From assembly GCA_036362985.1 (NCBI GenBank), contig JAYGXS010000005.1, positions 26,058,259-26,122,258 on the forward strand: a stretch of DNA of 64,000 nucleotides, given 5' to 3'. The position numbers were made by a program, and so were the translations under genes. The DNA comes from Ligula intestinalis (lineage: Eukaryota; Platyhelminthes; Cestoda; Diphyllobothriidea; Diphyllobothriidae). Below the pieces are notes generated by a model. The model searched no databases, was not told the origin of the DNA, and saw only the letters and a program-made list of their open reading frames with translations. Shown here piece by piece: positions 31,658 to 43,406 of this stretch; positions within the stretch are counted from its first letter, which is position 1; the number at the start of each line of letters is the position of its first letter.

Positions 31658-34600
31658 GATCTTACAATTCAACGCCAACGGCCTCCTTGGGAAGCTTGAC
31701 CAGCTCCTGGCCTTCATGCGCTCGCACAGCATAGCTGTGGCGGCTATCCAAGAGACAAAGTTGTCTAACTCCACTAAGGTCCCTTTCTGTGCCGATTACA
31801 GGATTGTCCGTCGCGACCGCGGCCGCAACAAAGGCGGAGCTTTAGCCTTCCTGGCGGAAAAATCCATTGCCCATCACCAGCTACCCCTGCTTGGAGCCGA
31901 TCCCACTGAAGTACTGGCGATTTCCCTTGACCTTCGCCCGGCGCCGCTAACCGTCGTGAACGTGTACATCCCTCCAACTTCCAGTTGTCCTCCCTGTTTA
32001 ACCGCCTCTATCGCTCCCTACTTACCTTTTGGAGACAGTTTGGTGCTAGGTGACTTCAACGCCCACCATGACCTGTGGTGCTCTAACGTGGCAGCCGACC
32101 CCCGAGGAGAAGCCCTGGCTGATGAAATAGAACATGCCCCCTTTGCCGTTCTCAACGAGAACAGCCAAACGCGGCTCCCGACCAACGGCGCCTCCAGCTC
32201 GCCCGATGTTTCCCTCGCCAGTCTCAGTCTGGTAGCCTCCACCATGTGGAACACAGAAATCAGCCTGGGTAGCGACCACCTCCCCATTGTGCTCGAATTG
32301 GCCACAGCCGCCGAGCGTATCAAGGCCCCCAACCGGCACTTCATTAATTTCAAGAAGGCCAGTTGGGCAGCGTTCACGACTGAATGCGAAGCCGAGATCG
32401 ATGGCCTACCGCCTCCCACCTGTGTCCACACGGCGGAGCGAGCCCTTCGTCGACTACTCCTGGCGGCAGCAAGTCACCACATCCCTAACGGCCGAATTCC
32501 CCTTCTCCGTCCTAACTTTCCGCCCAAAGCCTCCCGCCTGGAACGAGAGAGAGACGAAATACGAGCGCGTGATGCCAGTGACCCGCGCGTTGGCGAACTG
32601 AATTGCTTAATCACTAAGACTATCAACGATGGCAAACGCCAACGCTGGCATGAACTAGTTTCAGATTGCAATTTCAGCGGCAACTCAGCTGCCACTTGGA
32701 AGCTCTTACGCAACCTGACCAAACCCCGGGCTGATACATCTAACCAGTCTATTAGCTTCGGGGACGGCAAGTTCATTTCCAACAAGGGTAAGATCGCCGT
32801 GAAGATGAACAAGCTGTTCTCGCCCCGCTCGGCGCCCAGTCCCAAAAGCCAGCGCCCCCTTCTTCGCCTCCTGCATAAAGTCCCGCCCCCAGACATTTCC
32901 TTTTCGGCTGATGCCATCCTCACCGCCGTCAAGAAAATGAGAGCTTCGAAAGCCTTAGGACCAGATGGTCTGGCGCCTATCCATGTGCGCCACATCGGCC
33001 CGAAGGTGGCTGCCTACCTTGCCGCCCTCTTTAACCTTTCACTGGGAACTTCAATCATCCCTGATTGCTGGCGCCAGTCGATCATTATCCCCCTGGTCAA
33101 ACCGGGTAAGGACCCCTGCCTAGCGACCTCTTATCGTCCAATTGCCCTCCTCAGTCCATTGGCAAAGATCCTGGAACGGCTCGTCCACCCAATTCTGATG
33201 TCTGTGGCGGAACTATCTTGCCACCAACATGGTTTCCGATCGGGTCGTGGGAATACAACGGCGCTTTTCGAGCTCAGCGACGCTATCCTCAAGGGCTTCA
33301 ATTAACAGAAGCCCGCTTCGCGGACCGTGGCAGTCTCAATTGACCTGTCACGAGCCTTTGACTGCGTCCGCCACGATCAGCTCCTGCAGGATTTGGTCTC
33401 GCTGAACGTCCCGACTGGCCTGGTCCGATGGTTGGCGGCTTACATCCGTGGCCGTCACGATCGTGTCCTTTTCCGGGGCGCTCTCTCTAAGCCCCTTAAA
33501 CAGACCTGTAGCTTGCCTCAAGGCTCTGTGCTCAGCCCGACGCTCTTTAACATCTGCATGCGAGAGCTCCCACTCCTTCGGGCACCTGTGCAAGTGGTAT
33601 CCTATGCAGACGATGTTACGTTCTTTTGCCGGCACCATAACATCGATCAGGCTGCACAGCTCCTGACGGAGTTCATGCCTGTTGTCGAAAACTTCCTCAC
33701 CCAGCGCGGAATGAAGATCTCGGCAGCTAAGTCGTCCGTTACTGTTTTTACGCTTGATCCGAAGTAGTTCAATCGTCACCCGGTCATCACCATCAATGGG
33801 GCGTCCTTACCGCTCGTCCGCAATCCCAAACTCCTTGGTGTGCGTTTTGATCCGCTCTTCACGTTCGCAGACCATGCCAGGGAGACCGCAAGCACTGTAA
33901 GCCGCTGCACCAAGGTCCTCAAGGCTCTAGCAGGCACATCGTGGGGCTGTGCAAAAGAGACTCTGTCGACTGCTTTCAAGGCGCTGGCCAAGCCGCACCT
34001 CACTTATGCGGCATCAATCTGGTCTCCTACGATGAGCTCTTCCAGCCTCCGCCGCCTCCAGTCAGCCCAAAACGCTGCCCTCCGCACGATCACGGGTTGC
34101 TATAAAATGTCGCCTATAGTTCACCTTCATGCGGAGGCTTCTGTTCTACCGGTCGCCCATCACAACACTCTCCCTAGCCAGCAGTTCTGGTGGAGTTGTT
34201 CGCAACCCGACCATCCCAATCATCACCGTTGCACCGCTCCCGAGCCCTGCCGCAACGTTCGGCTGTCTATTCGAGCACTCCACAAGGAAGCTGTTGCCTC
34301 GGCTCTCGCGGATCTACCTGTTGATAGCTCTGCCACCAAGACAGGCTTCCAGCGTCTCCACCAGAGAGTCGTTGTCGAGGAGAAACGAGGTTACCGTCCG
34401 CCGGTCCTTTTGGGTGGCTATCCACCTCCGATCGCGGCCTCGGAACGACATCTCCCGAGGGTCACTCGCTGTACCCTGGCGCAGCTTCGCAGTGGCTACT
34501 GCATGCTCCTTCGTTAGTACCAGCACCGGCTCGACCCATCCATACCCGATTGCGGCGTCTCGCCGCATGACTGCCGTCATCTGTTCGCCTGCAGTTCTCG

Positions 34601-34710
34601 GCCAGGCACCCACGTCACTGCCGCGGACCTGTGGATCAAGCCGGTCGAGGTCGCGGCTTTTCTCCGTCTCCCAACTACTCCCAGTTTGGATTCCGGCGGG
34701 GCTTTCTGAT
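31407..34710 (+). pseudogene. LINE-A endonuclease-reverse transcriptase, three in-frame stops
   Basis: The endonuclease starts at about 31653 with LKILQFNANGLLGKLDQLL (ATG 31407 only opens the frame). APE-type motifs follow: QETKLS (about 31749), GDFNAHHDLW (about 32050) and GSDHLPIVL (about 32268). The reverse transcriptase has LGPDGLAPIHV, SYRPIALLSPLAKILERLV, GFRSGRGNT, AVSIDLSRAFDCVRHDQL, LPQGSVLSPTLFN and the catalytic YADD at 33603-33614. The C-terminal part (LTYAASIWSPTM...LQSAQNAALR) is Jockey-like, with a short Cys/His segment after. TAA at 33303, TAG at 33765 and TAG at 34515 interrupt one continuous frame, which ends in TGA near 34707. All catalytic residues I can see are intact. 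Confidence 0.9.
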
Positions 34711-35517
34711 CCAACTATGGGCTACGACACACTCACACAGTCGGACCATGGAAGAAAGTTTAGGAGCCGTGTGGACTATGGCCGCAAGGTTCAGCCAATG
34801 CGATCGCTGACGGGATCGTCGCGGTTCGCGTCTAGTCAAGTAGAGAAGACCGCGAAGACTTGTGCATGAGAATAATGATGAGAGAGCATAAGCACTGGGT
34901 TCGCATAATATAATCCAAACAATTTTCAAGGGCGTCAGGTGGACGTCTGTCGAATCTTGTCAATTCGGAAAGTAAGAAAAATGATCTATGTTAACCGGAT
35001 GAACCAATAAAAAACGATTTCAACCTTTGTGTGGAAGTTTTTTTGTTTCAGATTAATCGTATAGATTAAAGCAATGGAAATACATCTAAAATGGATTAAA
35101 ATTATGCCCTGGTTTGTCATTAGCAGATGACATTTTTCAAATCGTACATGCTTCTTTTTGTAAAATTTATTCCCGTTCCCCGGAGGCGTCAACAGCAGTG
35201 GACTGTTGTTGGCATCACTCCACCTGTCATCTCTGTTGGCACTTACGTATACGCTAGAGTGGAGCCCACATAACTTATGTCAGTCTCTGCCTTGCGTTTC
35301 CTTCCCGAATACGGGTCGAATTGACATTGCATGATTCCAGTAAATTGATGTGCAGAATGAAACGGTCAGTTCTGCACAGTGTACATCTCATGATGGGGAG
35401 TGGTAGTGGCGGTGGTAAGTCATCTCGTCGTTCCCTCGACTCATGCAGGTTGGACTCACCGTGCTGAGGATGGCGTGTGGGGGAGGGGGTGATCTCAGCG
35501 TCGGTGGTTGGAGGTCT

Positions 35518-35900
35518 CTATGTCAGACGTACGGCGTGTGTTTGATTGTTCTCTGTGGCTTCGGTCGGTGTGCGATTACTGCGTTTAGTCGGCCGTCGGA
35601 GGCAAACTCTTTGTAACAGAGTCTTTTGACAGCGGAAAGCGGGTTTTGCTACACAAATGGTTATTGCCTCGGCCATGGGTAGCACCCGTTTGCTTATGCC
35701 TTTAGGGTGGTTTTTTGGTGCCCAGTAGATAATCTGAAAGGCTCCCCTCGCATCAACTTGGTCGTTCATATCGATTAAGTGTGCCAAGATTAAACTTCAA
35801 ATTAATCGATTTTCTTCTGTACCTAACCAGGCTGGTATGTGTTCGCGTAACCTCCACTCCAGACGTCTCGTTGTTCGGCCATTATATCCCGGCCTGACGA
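35518..35900 (-). pseudogene. Penelope-type GIY-YIG endonuclease fragment, second family
   Basis: Reading the - strand from about 35890: GYNGRTTRRLEWRLREHIPA, WLGTEEN, then (after a stop) LAHLIDMNDQVDARGAFQII, YWAPKNHPKGISKRVLPMAE and ITICVAKPAFRCQKTLLQ. GRTTRRLEWRLREH is the typical GIY-YIG helix. The later blocks match 24920-25303 in order. The reverse transcriptase is not adjacent, so this is a truncated, dead copy. Confidence 0.7.
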
Positions 35901-37844
35901 TGCCTGACTAAAAACAATTGTTCAACAAAACGGCTTCTACAGAATCTAGCAAGTGTTTTTTTACTTCTGAGGATTCCGGTTTCGGTGATCAGCCTCGCCT
36001 CCGGCAAAATACCGTCGACAGCCTAGCAGGCCTAGAGCACACTACATCTGGCGGGCTGCAGTCATCCTTGTGTACGGGCTTTTCTCACCATTACGAGTGC
36101 GCGCGCGTGCATACTATACAGAACATTAAACTCCGGAATCTTTATGTGCACATTCCGCGGACTATTTTATTAGCCGGTCACGCCTCGCAAAAGACGCTGG
36201 GAAAACTCTGCTAGTGTTTGCACGGTAGGCAGCACAGTCTAACGGAAGCTGAAAACACCCTGCAGGGCCTACTATAATATAAGGGAGGCCTTCCGCCAAC
36301 TCCGAAAGCTGAAAGCAAAGTCAGTGAGAGATGACCGGCAGAAGTATTGGTCACCCTAATCGACTCAGCTGGCGACAAAGCTGATGTCAACGTGCAAGCA
36401 AGCAAGCAGGCAGACAGACAGCAAGCCGCGCTACATGCAGCGAACGCAGACTGGCAGTCAATCAATCAGTAATCCAAAATTTAAGGATGCGGCCAGGCTA
36501 AGAATCTGATAAGCCAGCCGCTGAGTTACAAACCAATCGTGTCAGTAGCATTTGATTGGTCCGATGGACATGGCCGTGCATGTGCTGTTTACCTACAATG
36601 TGTTGTGCTCCTTGCGCTTTTCTTGTCGTATCCTCCCTTGGGGGGCGCAAAAGGCGTAATTAGGCGAACATCTCGGCGTTGGCCGCATTTACAACGTGTG
36701 GGACCTACTTCTGTTACCGACCCCTGTATCGCCCGGCTGCCCCCCATTGCCGTTTTCAACCCAATTTCCTCCCATCTTAGACAGTGAGATTTCAAAAGCG
36801 ACGACAACCCACTCACCCACCGCAGTCCCGCGGTCGCTTTGATGTGACGGAGGCAGCGGACTAAAGTGTCGACGCACGCGCCCTTCCTTTCCCCCTCCCC
36901 TCCTTTCCCCACATTAGCCGCCCGCAGTGAATTAGTGGCTGTGTGCCACTTTGTCCGTCCCCTGGTTATTTCGCCACACCCCCTCTTGGTATTTTAAAAG
37001 TCAGGTCTTTGTTTCTACTAGAATGGGCAGACTGTGGTCTGAAGACTCACTTAGCCATTCCGTCATCTCCGTGGTTGTCTTCATGCATTCATCAGACACA
37101 GTAAATGGTCTATCTCGTGAAATGTCAACCGAAATTCTAAAATGTGCTCTCGGTTTGAACATATCAATTTAGCATGATTATACTATTGATTACTAAGCCA
37201 CTAACTTTCAATTTATTGCGGTCACTTCAAGATGCCAGTTTGAACGATCTTCCTTTGACCACCAGCAACTTATGTAAGCATTGCATGGGACCAAGTCGAG
37301 TGTAGCACGCGTAGGTGGTCAGGCTAGCTTTGTCGGTCACCGCGTTCACAACCATCTCTGGTCATCCTAACATACTTTTTTGCTGTTATGGCGAAGTTAC
37401 GGTGAGAGTGAAGAAAGTGTGGTGGATGCCGTGAAAGTCTGTCTCGTTATAAAATAATTCAGTTTTAGGTTTTTTGGTGTGGCACCACCAATCCCTAGGG
37501 CCCGAAGGGAAAGTCGTCACTTTGCATCGCTCTGTACGAAGGTTTTTTCTTCCCCGCTTAGATGTCTGCCGGCGCTTCTACTGGATCTGTCGATAAATCC
37601 GAAAACCCAAACGCTATCTGACTCGTACTACCGGCACAGACGACTGCAGTTGCTTTCTCTCCATCAAATTTTCTCAGTTTTGACAGCCCCTCCCCTAATA
37701 GTTGGTCAGCAAGAAAGTTTGCTCTCTGGTGGCCTATGGCCAAGTCAGAGACAAGCGTGCAATGCCCTGAGAGAACTTCGTCTTCTTCTAGGATGCAGAA
37801 ACACTTTCTGCGCCTGAAGTCATCTCACGACTCACTAAGAGTCG

Positions 37845-37935
37845 TGAGATGGTTTGGAAGGCCGTAACCTGACGAGATAACTCGGCATTTTTCGGGTCCA
37901 GGCGTTTGGGGGGGGTGCAATTTGGACAATTCTTA
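37845..37935 (+). repeat. Dispersed repeat E, short fragment
   Basis: GACGAGATAACTCGGCATTT and TTCTTAATGTGACCC correspond to blocks around 22150-22255 in the same order. Confidence 0.4.
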
Positions 37936-38239
37936 ATGTGACCCTTCTCATGACTGAAATATCATTTTCTTCTACAGAAGCCTAGTGTGGACGAGTTTTT
38001 TTATAGTAGCCCAGGTTATCGAGCTGTGTTACCAGCTAGTGGTTCCGCGCACACCACCGATCGTTGTTACCTTGTTTTGTCCTCGAAGCACGAGGAGGAA
38101 GGGGAGAGTGCGATAGATTGGACGCAAAACGGTCTCACTGTAAACTACTTCACGCGCATGTCACTGATGCTGCCAATCGTCGCTCGTGGCCGTCGGCTTG
38201 TCGAGTGATTTAACGCGTGGAGCCTCGACTAAAGGGTTA

Positions 38240-38540
38240 ACGTGAGGACAGCATTGCTAGCAGAGACAAGGGAGACTGGAATGGCCATTTCTGACTCATT
38301 AGCCATTGTTATCCAGTCATGCCCAGCCCGAAATGGTGCACCACAGGAGGCTGGAGCTCGCGACCCTTTTTGCACTCCAACTGTTGAGCCACGAGTTTGT
38401 TGTCTTTGCCGGCAATACTATCTGCCTAGACTACTAGCCGCTACGGTTGCTGTGAGGGCCCTATAACTGAGACCGAAAGCAGAGCGAAACAATTGAGTTT
38501 CGTTAGCGGTCGGTGAAAGTTCATTAGCGAGGGCTAAAGT
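38240..38540. mobile_element. tRNA-derived S2 sequence in a composite inverted arrangement
   Basis: 38262-38405 is S2 in - orientation (tail, then tRNA-like with TTGAGCCACGAG). It continues directly into + oriented S2 tail end and spacer (TGCCGGCAATACTATCTGCC, CTATAACTGAGACCGAAAGC, CGTTAGCGGTCGGTGAA). The change of orientation at about 38405 shows an inverted or nested insertion. Confidence 0.6.
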
Positions 38541-38575
38541 ATACTTTTGATTCGGAGGGATTACTCTAGGAGCTT

Positions 38576-38812
38576 TTGTGTGTGTGTGTGTGTGTGTCGT
38601 AGCCCATTGTTGAATCAGGAGTCCCGCCGGAACCTAAACTGGGAGTAGTTGGGAGACGGAGAAAAGCCGAGATCTCGACCGGCTTGAGCCAAAGGCCCGC
38701 GGGAGTGATTTAAGTGCCTGGCCGAAAACTGCAGACGAAAAGCTGCTGACAGTCATGCAGAGAAGCGCCGCTGTCGGGTGTGGACAGATCGAGCTTGCAT
38801 TGCGCATTAGAG
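38576..38812 (-). mobile_element. LINE-A 3' end fragment, antisense, with TG tail
   Basis: On the - strand it follows the last ~215 bp of LINE-A (GCCGGTCGAGATCTCGGCTT, CAACTACTCCCAGTTTAGG, CCTGATTCAACAATGGGCTAC) and then runs into a CA microsatellite (TG on the + strand, 38576-38597). Strongly 5'-truncated. Confidence 0.8.
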
Positions 38813-39397
38813 CTTATCATGATTTAAAAGGTATTTACTGCACTCTAGACCAAAGGCTTTTGTTGGAAAACCCTCCTAACTACTCGTCAACCTTGATAAA
38901 ATTAATAATTAATTAGTATTTATTTTTCTAATCGCCTTTCGATTTTGGTTATAAATAGGAGAGCTACACAAATGTCTTACTCTTCTCCTTCACATTCATG
39001 CCCTAAGAAAAGCCTCTTTCAGTAAGAACAAAAAATGAGGCTTTTTAGTGCTTGTCCAAGTCGCTTCATATCTGTCCGTTTATTATCGCTGTTTTTGGGA
39101 GTTTGTAGCATTGGCCACCTCTATGGCAGAATTGTGTAAGCTCTAGATAACATCTTCCTTAACATTGTGGAGTTTATGAGTTCCATTAAATGAAAACTGG
39201 ACGACAGGATGTAATTGGGAGAACTTAAATTCTAATGCAATGGTGATTAAAATCTAAAAGGACATGAGGATTTATGCATCCTCCAAGCCTGTAAGCTGCC
39301 CCTTTTTAGTGTACCGAGAGTTAGCAGACGTACCTTACTACAAAGGAGAATACCAAAATGATGTTCCAGTGTAGGAGCTGCATAAATTTGTTCCAGT

Positions 39398-40115
39398 CCG
39401 ATGTGATGTGATAGTTCTGCCATAGATTTCGATTATGTCCACCATGTGCCCAAGAGCAGGGATGGTGATTGTAGCGGGGCATAGTGAAGGTAGTCGAGCA
39501 GCCATCTACCCCACTCTTAACCCTCTCGCCACTTGAACTGGTAACAAGACAAGCGTCAGGATGACCGGGCAGGAATCAGGCGAAGGCCACTTCCTCCAAT
39601 GCAGGCCAAAAACGCCGCCTGACTTAGTCTTCAGTGACAGTTGCCTTTTGCGCTGATACTACTGCACTACCTACCCTCCCTCACCCCCAGTAGCTGTTCA
39701 GAAAGACTCAAGCAGTCCGAGTCTGATGCTGATCCTACTGCTATTATTTTTTCTACTGCTGATCACCAGTGGTGTAGCCGACTGATACTAGTGCTAGTAC
39801 TATTACTAACGTTAATAATTGGTCAGAAATGAAGCGTATTAGAGTCAGTGCTGGGTTCATGTTCCCTCGATCTAAGTTAGTCGTGGGGGACCTGAATGTT
39901 TGGAGCTCGGAACACACGGATGGTCGCCGCAGTTTTCACCCACCTACCTCTATTCACCAAGACTATGTCAGTTTCTACTAGATTTAGGCTGCCCTGGCTA
40001 GCTAACTGCTGCTAGAGGTACTATGCCAATGCTATGAATGCTAATTATAGTAATCGCACGTGCTAAAACCTGTAAATAGTATACTAAAGTACGACCTGTA
40101 AATGCATATAGGAAA
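39398..40115 (+). repeat. CTA-rich repeat D, copy 1
   Basis: A long non-coding repeat sharing many blocks with 44284-45100: CTTAACCCTCTCGCC, TGGTAACAAGACAAGCGTCA, GACCGGGCAGGAATCAGGCG, GCCGCCTGACTTAGTCTTCA, then CTA/CTG-rich stretches and CCCTCGATC...TAGT. No ORF, terminal repeat or target duplication was found. Confidence 0.7.
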
Positions 40116-40502
40116 TTGGAACCTAGTATACAGTCCTAACCCACATTGGGCAAGCAGTAAAATGAAGCATGATCTAATAATAGCTCGTTTTATCACACAT
40201 TTAGGTCGTAACATAGAGGCATTTTCCATTTTTTCCAGACTAATTTTGACTTAGTACAGTATTTACCTTGCGAGGGACAGCGCATAACCGCAGCAGGATA
40301 CGGTTTTCCTCATGATTTGGACAACCAAGGCGAATTTAGACGACAATAATCTTTCGATAGAGCATGTCATCTTCGAACTCTTTTGATATGTTTGGTAGCT
40401 TTTAATAGAATTAGTCCAATTTTTAAATGCCGTGTTGCTATTTCTGCTACTACTACTAGTATTTCTGCCACTACTGGTAGGCAATATAGCTGAGGGTTGA
40501 TA

Positions 40503-40580
40503 GTGATGATGAATCCGCGACGGATGTTGAAACGTCAGGCGAATAAACGTAGTGTCCCAGCGATCGAGTCTTCTTCTTCT
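40503..40580 (+). ncRNA. Hammerhead-ribozyme-like motif, 5' side lost
   Basis: GTGATGA (40503-40509, first core C replaced by G), ATCCG/CGGAT stem II (40513-40517/40521-40525), GAAAC (40529-40533), GTCAGGC, then GAATAAACGTAGTGTCCCAG and CGATCGAGTCTTC. Everything from the core on matches 7799-7875. Upstream sequence is unrelated and no longer offers a stem I partner, so the copy is a truncated remnant. Confidence 0.5.
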
Positions 40581-41093
40581 GGGTTGATAGTACTGTTACT
40601 ACTACTGACGCTAACATTTGTCAGACGTGACGCTGATTAAAGTCAGTGCTGGAGCTCATATCCCTCAATCCCAGCAGGGATTGTACACAAGATTCGTCTT
40701 GTATAAGCTGATGAACAGTCTCGTGTCTCTTTGTTAACACCCGTTTTTTTATTGGCGAATTACTCAGCCTGTGGATTTGGAGTGCTACATCATATTGCAT
40801 ACAGTGCTCTCTCCCACCTCCATGCCTATAAGGCTGTTGAATTTTAGTATCTCTTGGTATTGCGTGCTTGCATCCAAATTAGGTTAAACCGGTGCATCAG
40901 TTTGACGGCAAAGTCTATTTTTTTCTACTACTATCATGGCGTTGCCGTTTCTGTGGCATACGCAATGCACCTCGGTCGTCGACGTAACTACATTTGGCAC
41001 CATGTGTCTGTGAGTGTGTGTGTGTATAGCTTGTTCTATCGCAATTTCTCTAGTTCGCGCACTCCCGCCTTTTTTGCTGCTGCTGCCTTGCAG

Positions 41094-41709
41094 AGCTTCC
41101 TTCAAGGGGGAAGAGGACCTCAAGCCTATCCTCGAGACCGTTCTGCTGGACTTTCTCCGCGTCGCTGCCGATGCTCCCCTCGAGTGGCCCGCAGCCAACC
41201 TCCTGCTCAATGTTTTTGGCACCCTTCTCATCCAACAGCTCTCCTTGACTTCAAGCCGGGGCGGAGGACAATCCAATCACCATCATTCATCATCTGCCTC
41301 AAGTCGCGCCTCGGATACTGGGACTCGTCTACTGGCGGCTGATCAACTCGTCACTCTGACTGGCGGTCTCAGACGACTGTCTGCCCTGCGTCGCGCCGGC
41401 GGCTATCCTACCAGACCAGCTGTTGCTGCTGCTGCTGTCTCGGAGTCAGTCGCAGGCGGGGCGGGAGCGGGTGTGGATCTCAGCCTGACTGAGGCCAAAC
41501 TCTGCGTCTCCTCCTTCCTGAATTCTTCCGTGCTAAGCATGTACCATCTGACCCTTGCCTGCGATGACACCGCCCTCCTCTTCTCCACTCTCCCTCCGCG
41601 ATGGCTTGACCGGTCAGCTGTGCGGCTGCAGGAATACATTGTCCAGCGTGACTTTGCCTACCAGCTCTTCTACAAGCTGCGCTTCCAGCATTTTGACGGC
41701 CTCGTACTG
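41094..41709 (+). CDS. NIPBL: NIPBL visible exon 7
   Basis: The acceptor follows a (CTG) pyrimidine-rich tract ending TTGCAG (41093); the donor is GTGCGT at 41710. Phase 2 in, phase 0 out. Residues about 1259-1464. It starts ASFKGEEDLKPILETVLLDF and then EWPAANLLLNVFGTLLIQQL, matching the animal GEEDYRPLFENF...EWPAAELLLSLLGRLLVHQF closely. This is the best single match in the window. A Ser/His-rich and Ala/Gly-rich insert (about 41260-41480) is longer than in vertebrates. It ends QRDFAYQLFYKLRFQHFDGLVL. Confidence 0.97.
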
Positions 41710-43406
41710 GTGCGTTTGATCCACTGTTCACTCACTCACGCACTCACCCTTCGTCGTCTGTTTTCTTCTCTGGTTACTGTGCTCTACACCCCGCGTTGTA
41801 GCCCACCCCTCCCTCTCTTGGGTTCGCAAACCTGGTATAAAAGCGCATGGTTTTGTTCATCGCCAGCCTGCTGAAAATGCGTTTACGGGACATCAGTCCA
41901 GTTAGCCTGCAGTCGTTGGAATTATTGAACTACGTGTGCGTAAACGAAGAGGTAAAACGGAAGGTTGTCGACAGTCGGAGAGGGATGCTGTAAGTGAAGC
42001 CTGCTGCGTTCATTTGGAGCGATACAGTCCACTTTCTCACTTGTGACAGTCAACTATCACCAACGCTGGGTTTGCAGGATCTAGTACTTGGGTCGTCATG
42101 TTCCTAGACTTTTCCGTCATTCCAATTTCTGCCTCCGGAGTCGATGAAACAGAGGGGCCTTTGCTCAATGAACACGCTTCCTCGGGGCCACAGATTCCTG
42201 CCCTAACGAAAACGATTATGCTTATTGGTATACGTTAGTGCTTTGCGTGTGACGGGCACGGCATCGGATCTGCGGTACCCCCTTGGGACAGCCGAACTAC
42301 TTTCTGTTTGAGCCTGCTTTCGACGAGGACAGGAATGCCAGCGTGAAAGTTCCTAGCGTCATGTTTTTTTGGGCACTAGCGAGCCCAGGTACCCATCATA
42401 GACTCCTCTGTAAGCCCTCTTTTCACAAGCATTTCTTCAAAGAGTATCAGTACTATGGGTGTTGGGGGTCTCTCCGGACATTCCTCTGGCACGCACTGTG
42501 CCGTCGTTGAATCTAGATATGGATTAATTGTTTGGTAAAGATCCCTTATATGTAACACTTTGTAGTTCACTACACATTAATAACCACTTAGTTCGTCGTA
42601 GTAAGCCTATTTTATTGGGTGCGTATTCAGCATTTGCCACTCCACTGCACTCCCCACACGGAAATCGCAATAGCACTGTGATTACCGACCCAAGTGTGAT
42701 TAAATTCATGGGGCTTTTGTAGCTCAGGTGGTTAGTGCGTCGGCTTTCGGTAAAAGCCTTCTCCACTACACATGTTAAAATCCCGCCGAACGCCTCGAGT
42801 TTTTTTCACAGTTTGGTCAACTCAAACTTTTGGTTTTGTTAGTTGCGCGTTTTCCTGATCAGCCGGTCGATTGGCGGCGGTCAGTCAAGTTTTGTGGACT
42901 CTGTTGCGCCCATTGCCTCCTCCCCCTTTCCTGTCTCACTTGCGTGCGCTCTCCTCGCACATACCTCGCAAACACGTACGTGGGTGTGTTCGTTCTTTCG
43001 ATATCAAAGAGCTATGCCGACGGACAAGTAAAAGAAGGTCCTGGTATCGATTTTTTTCACGGTCGTGATCACAGCCGTCTGTGATTCAAATGAATGCCGG
43101 TGTAGTCCTGGAGTTCTGACTTCTTCAACTGATTTTATGAATTGGGTGTGATCCTGAGAGGAAGGGAGGCTTACAGTGCAGAATTCTTGTTTCCTTTTTG
43201 TTTTTTTTTCTAATTTTTATTACCACGCGTCAAACATTAGGCTGACTGAATCATTGTTTCTATTAGTTTCACTTTTACGCGCTCTACCTTATTTATAAAT
43301 TTTTTCCCCTGTGTTGGCCTTCCTATTTAACCCTTTTTTACCTCCGCTCCCGTATCACATAATCGTGGTGTTAATTACAAGGAATCGTTGCCAATTTTTT
43401 CTTCAG
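41710..43406 (+). other. NIPBL intron 7
   Basis: It contains a + strand tRNA-derived retroposon (about 42510-42835). No other recognisable feature is seen. The T-rich tract before 43406 provides the next acceptor. Confidence 0.7.
42510..42835 (+). mobile_element. tRNA-derived short retroposon, family S1
   Basis: It has a spacer with CCCAAGTGTGATTAAATTCA, a tRNA-like part at about 42715-42790 (TTGTAGCTCAGGTGGTTAGT as A box) and the tail CGAGTTTTTTTCACAGTTTG, GTCAACTCAAAC. Order is the same as in the other S1 copies. Confidence 0.7.

Larger units (their letters stand above)
31231..34740 (+). mobile_element. LINE-A: 2A-bearing Jockey/CR1-like non-LTR retrotransposon, nearly full length
   Basis: A ~3.5-kb element in the sense orientation of NIPBL intron 6. 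Its 5' end is shared with two deletion derivatives (GAACCACAGCAGACGCG) and its 3' end (CCAACTATGGGCTAC plus a short CA-rich tail) with several fragments. It encodes, in order, a 2A-like peptide, a Cys/His zinc finger, an APE-type endonuclease and a reverse transcriptase with a Jockey-like C-terminal part. The reading frame changes once (near 31650) and has three in-frame stops, so this copy is inactive. Its length and completeness suggest a fairly recent insertion. Confidence 0.9.
30862..41093 (+). other. NIPBL intron 6 (10.2 kb) with a 3.5-kb LINE insertion
   Basis: It is dominated by the sense-oriented LINE at 31231-34740. Further on are a GIY-YIG remnant (35518-35900, -), part of a dispersed repeat (37845-37935), a tRNA-derived composite (38240-38540), an antisense LINE 3' end (38576-38812), a CTA-rich repeat (39398-40115) and a hammerhead-like motif (40503-40540). 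I see no gene in 36210-37840 or 38820-39390. Confidence 0.8.

Noticed and set aside
32018..32431. Antisense open frames inside LINE-A (also 32474-32995 and 33348-33779)
   Set aside because: They are mirror frames of the endonuclease and reverse transcriptase coding sequence, caused by codon composition.
35160..35520. CRISPR array or bacterial-type system
   Set aside because: No regular repeat-spacer arrangement occurs anywhere in the window, and the organism is eukaryotic.
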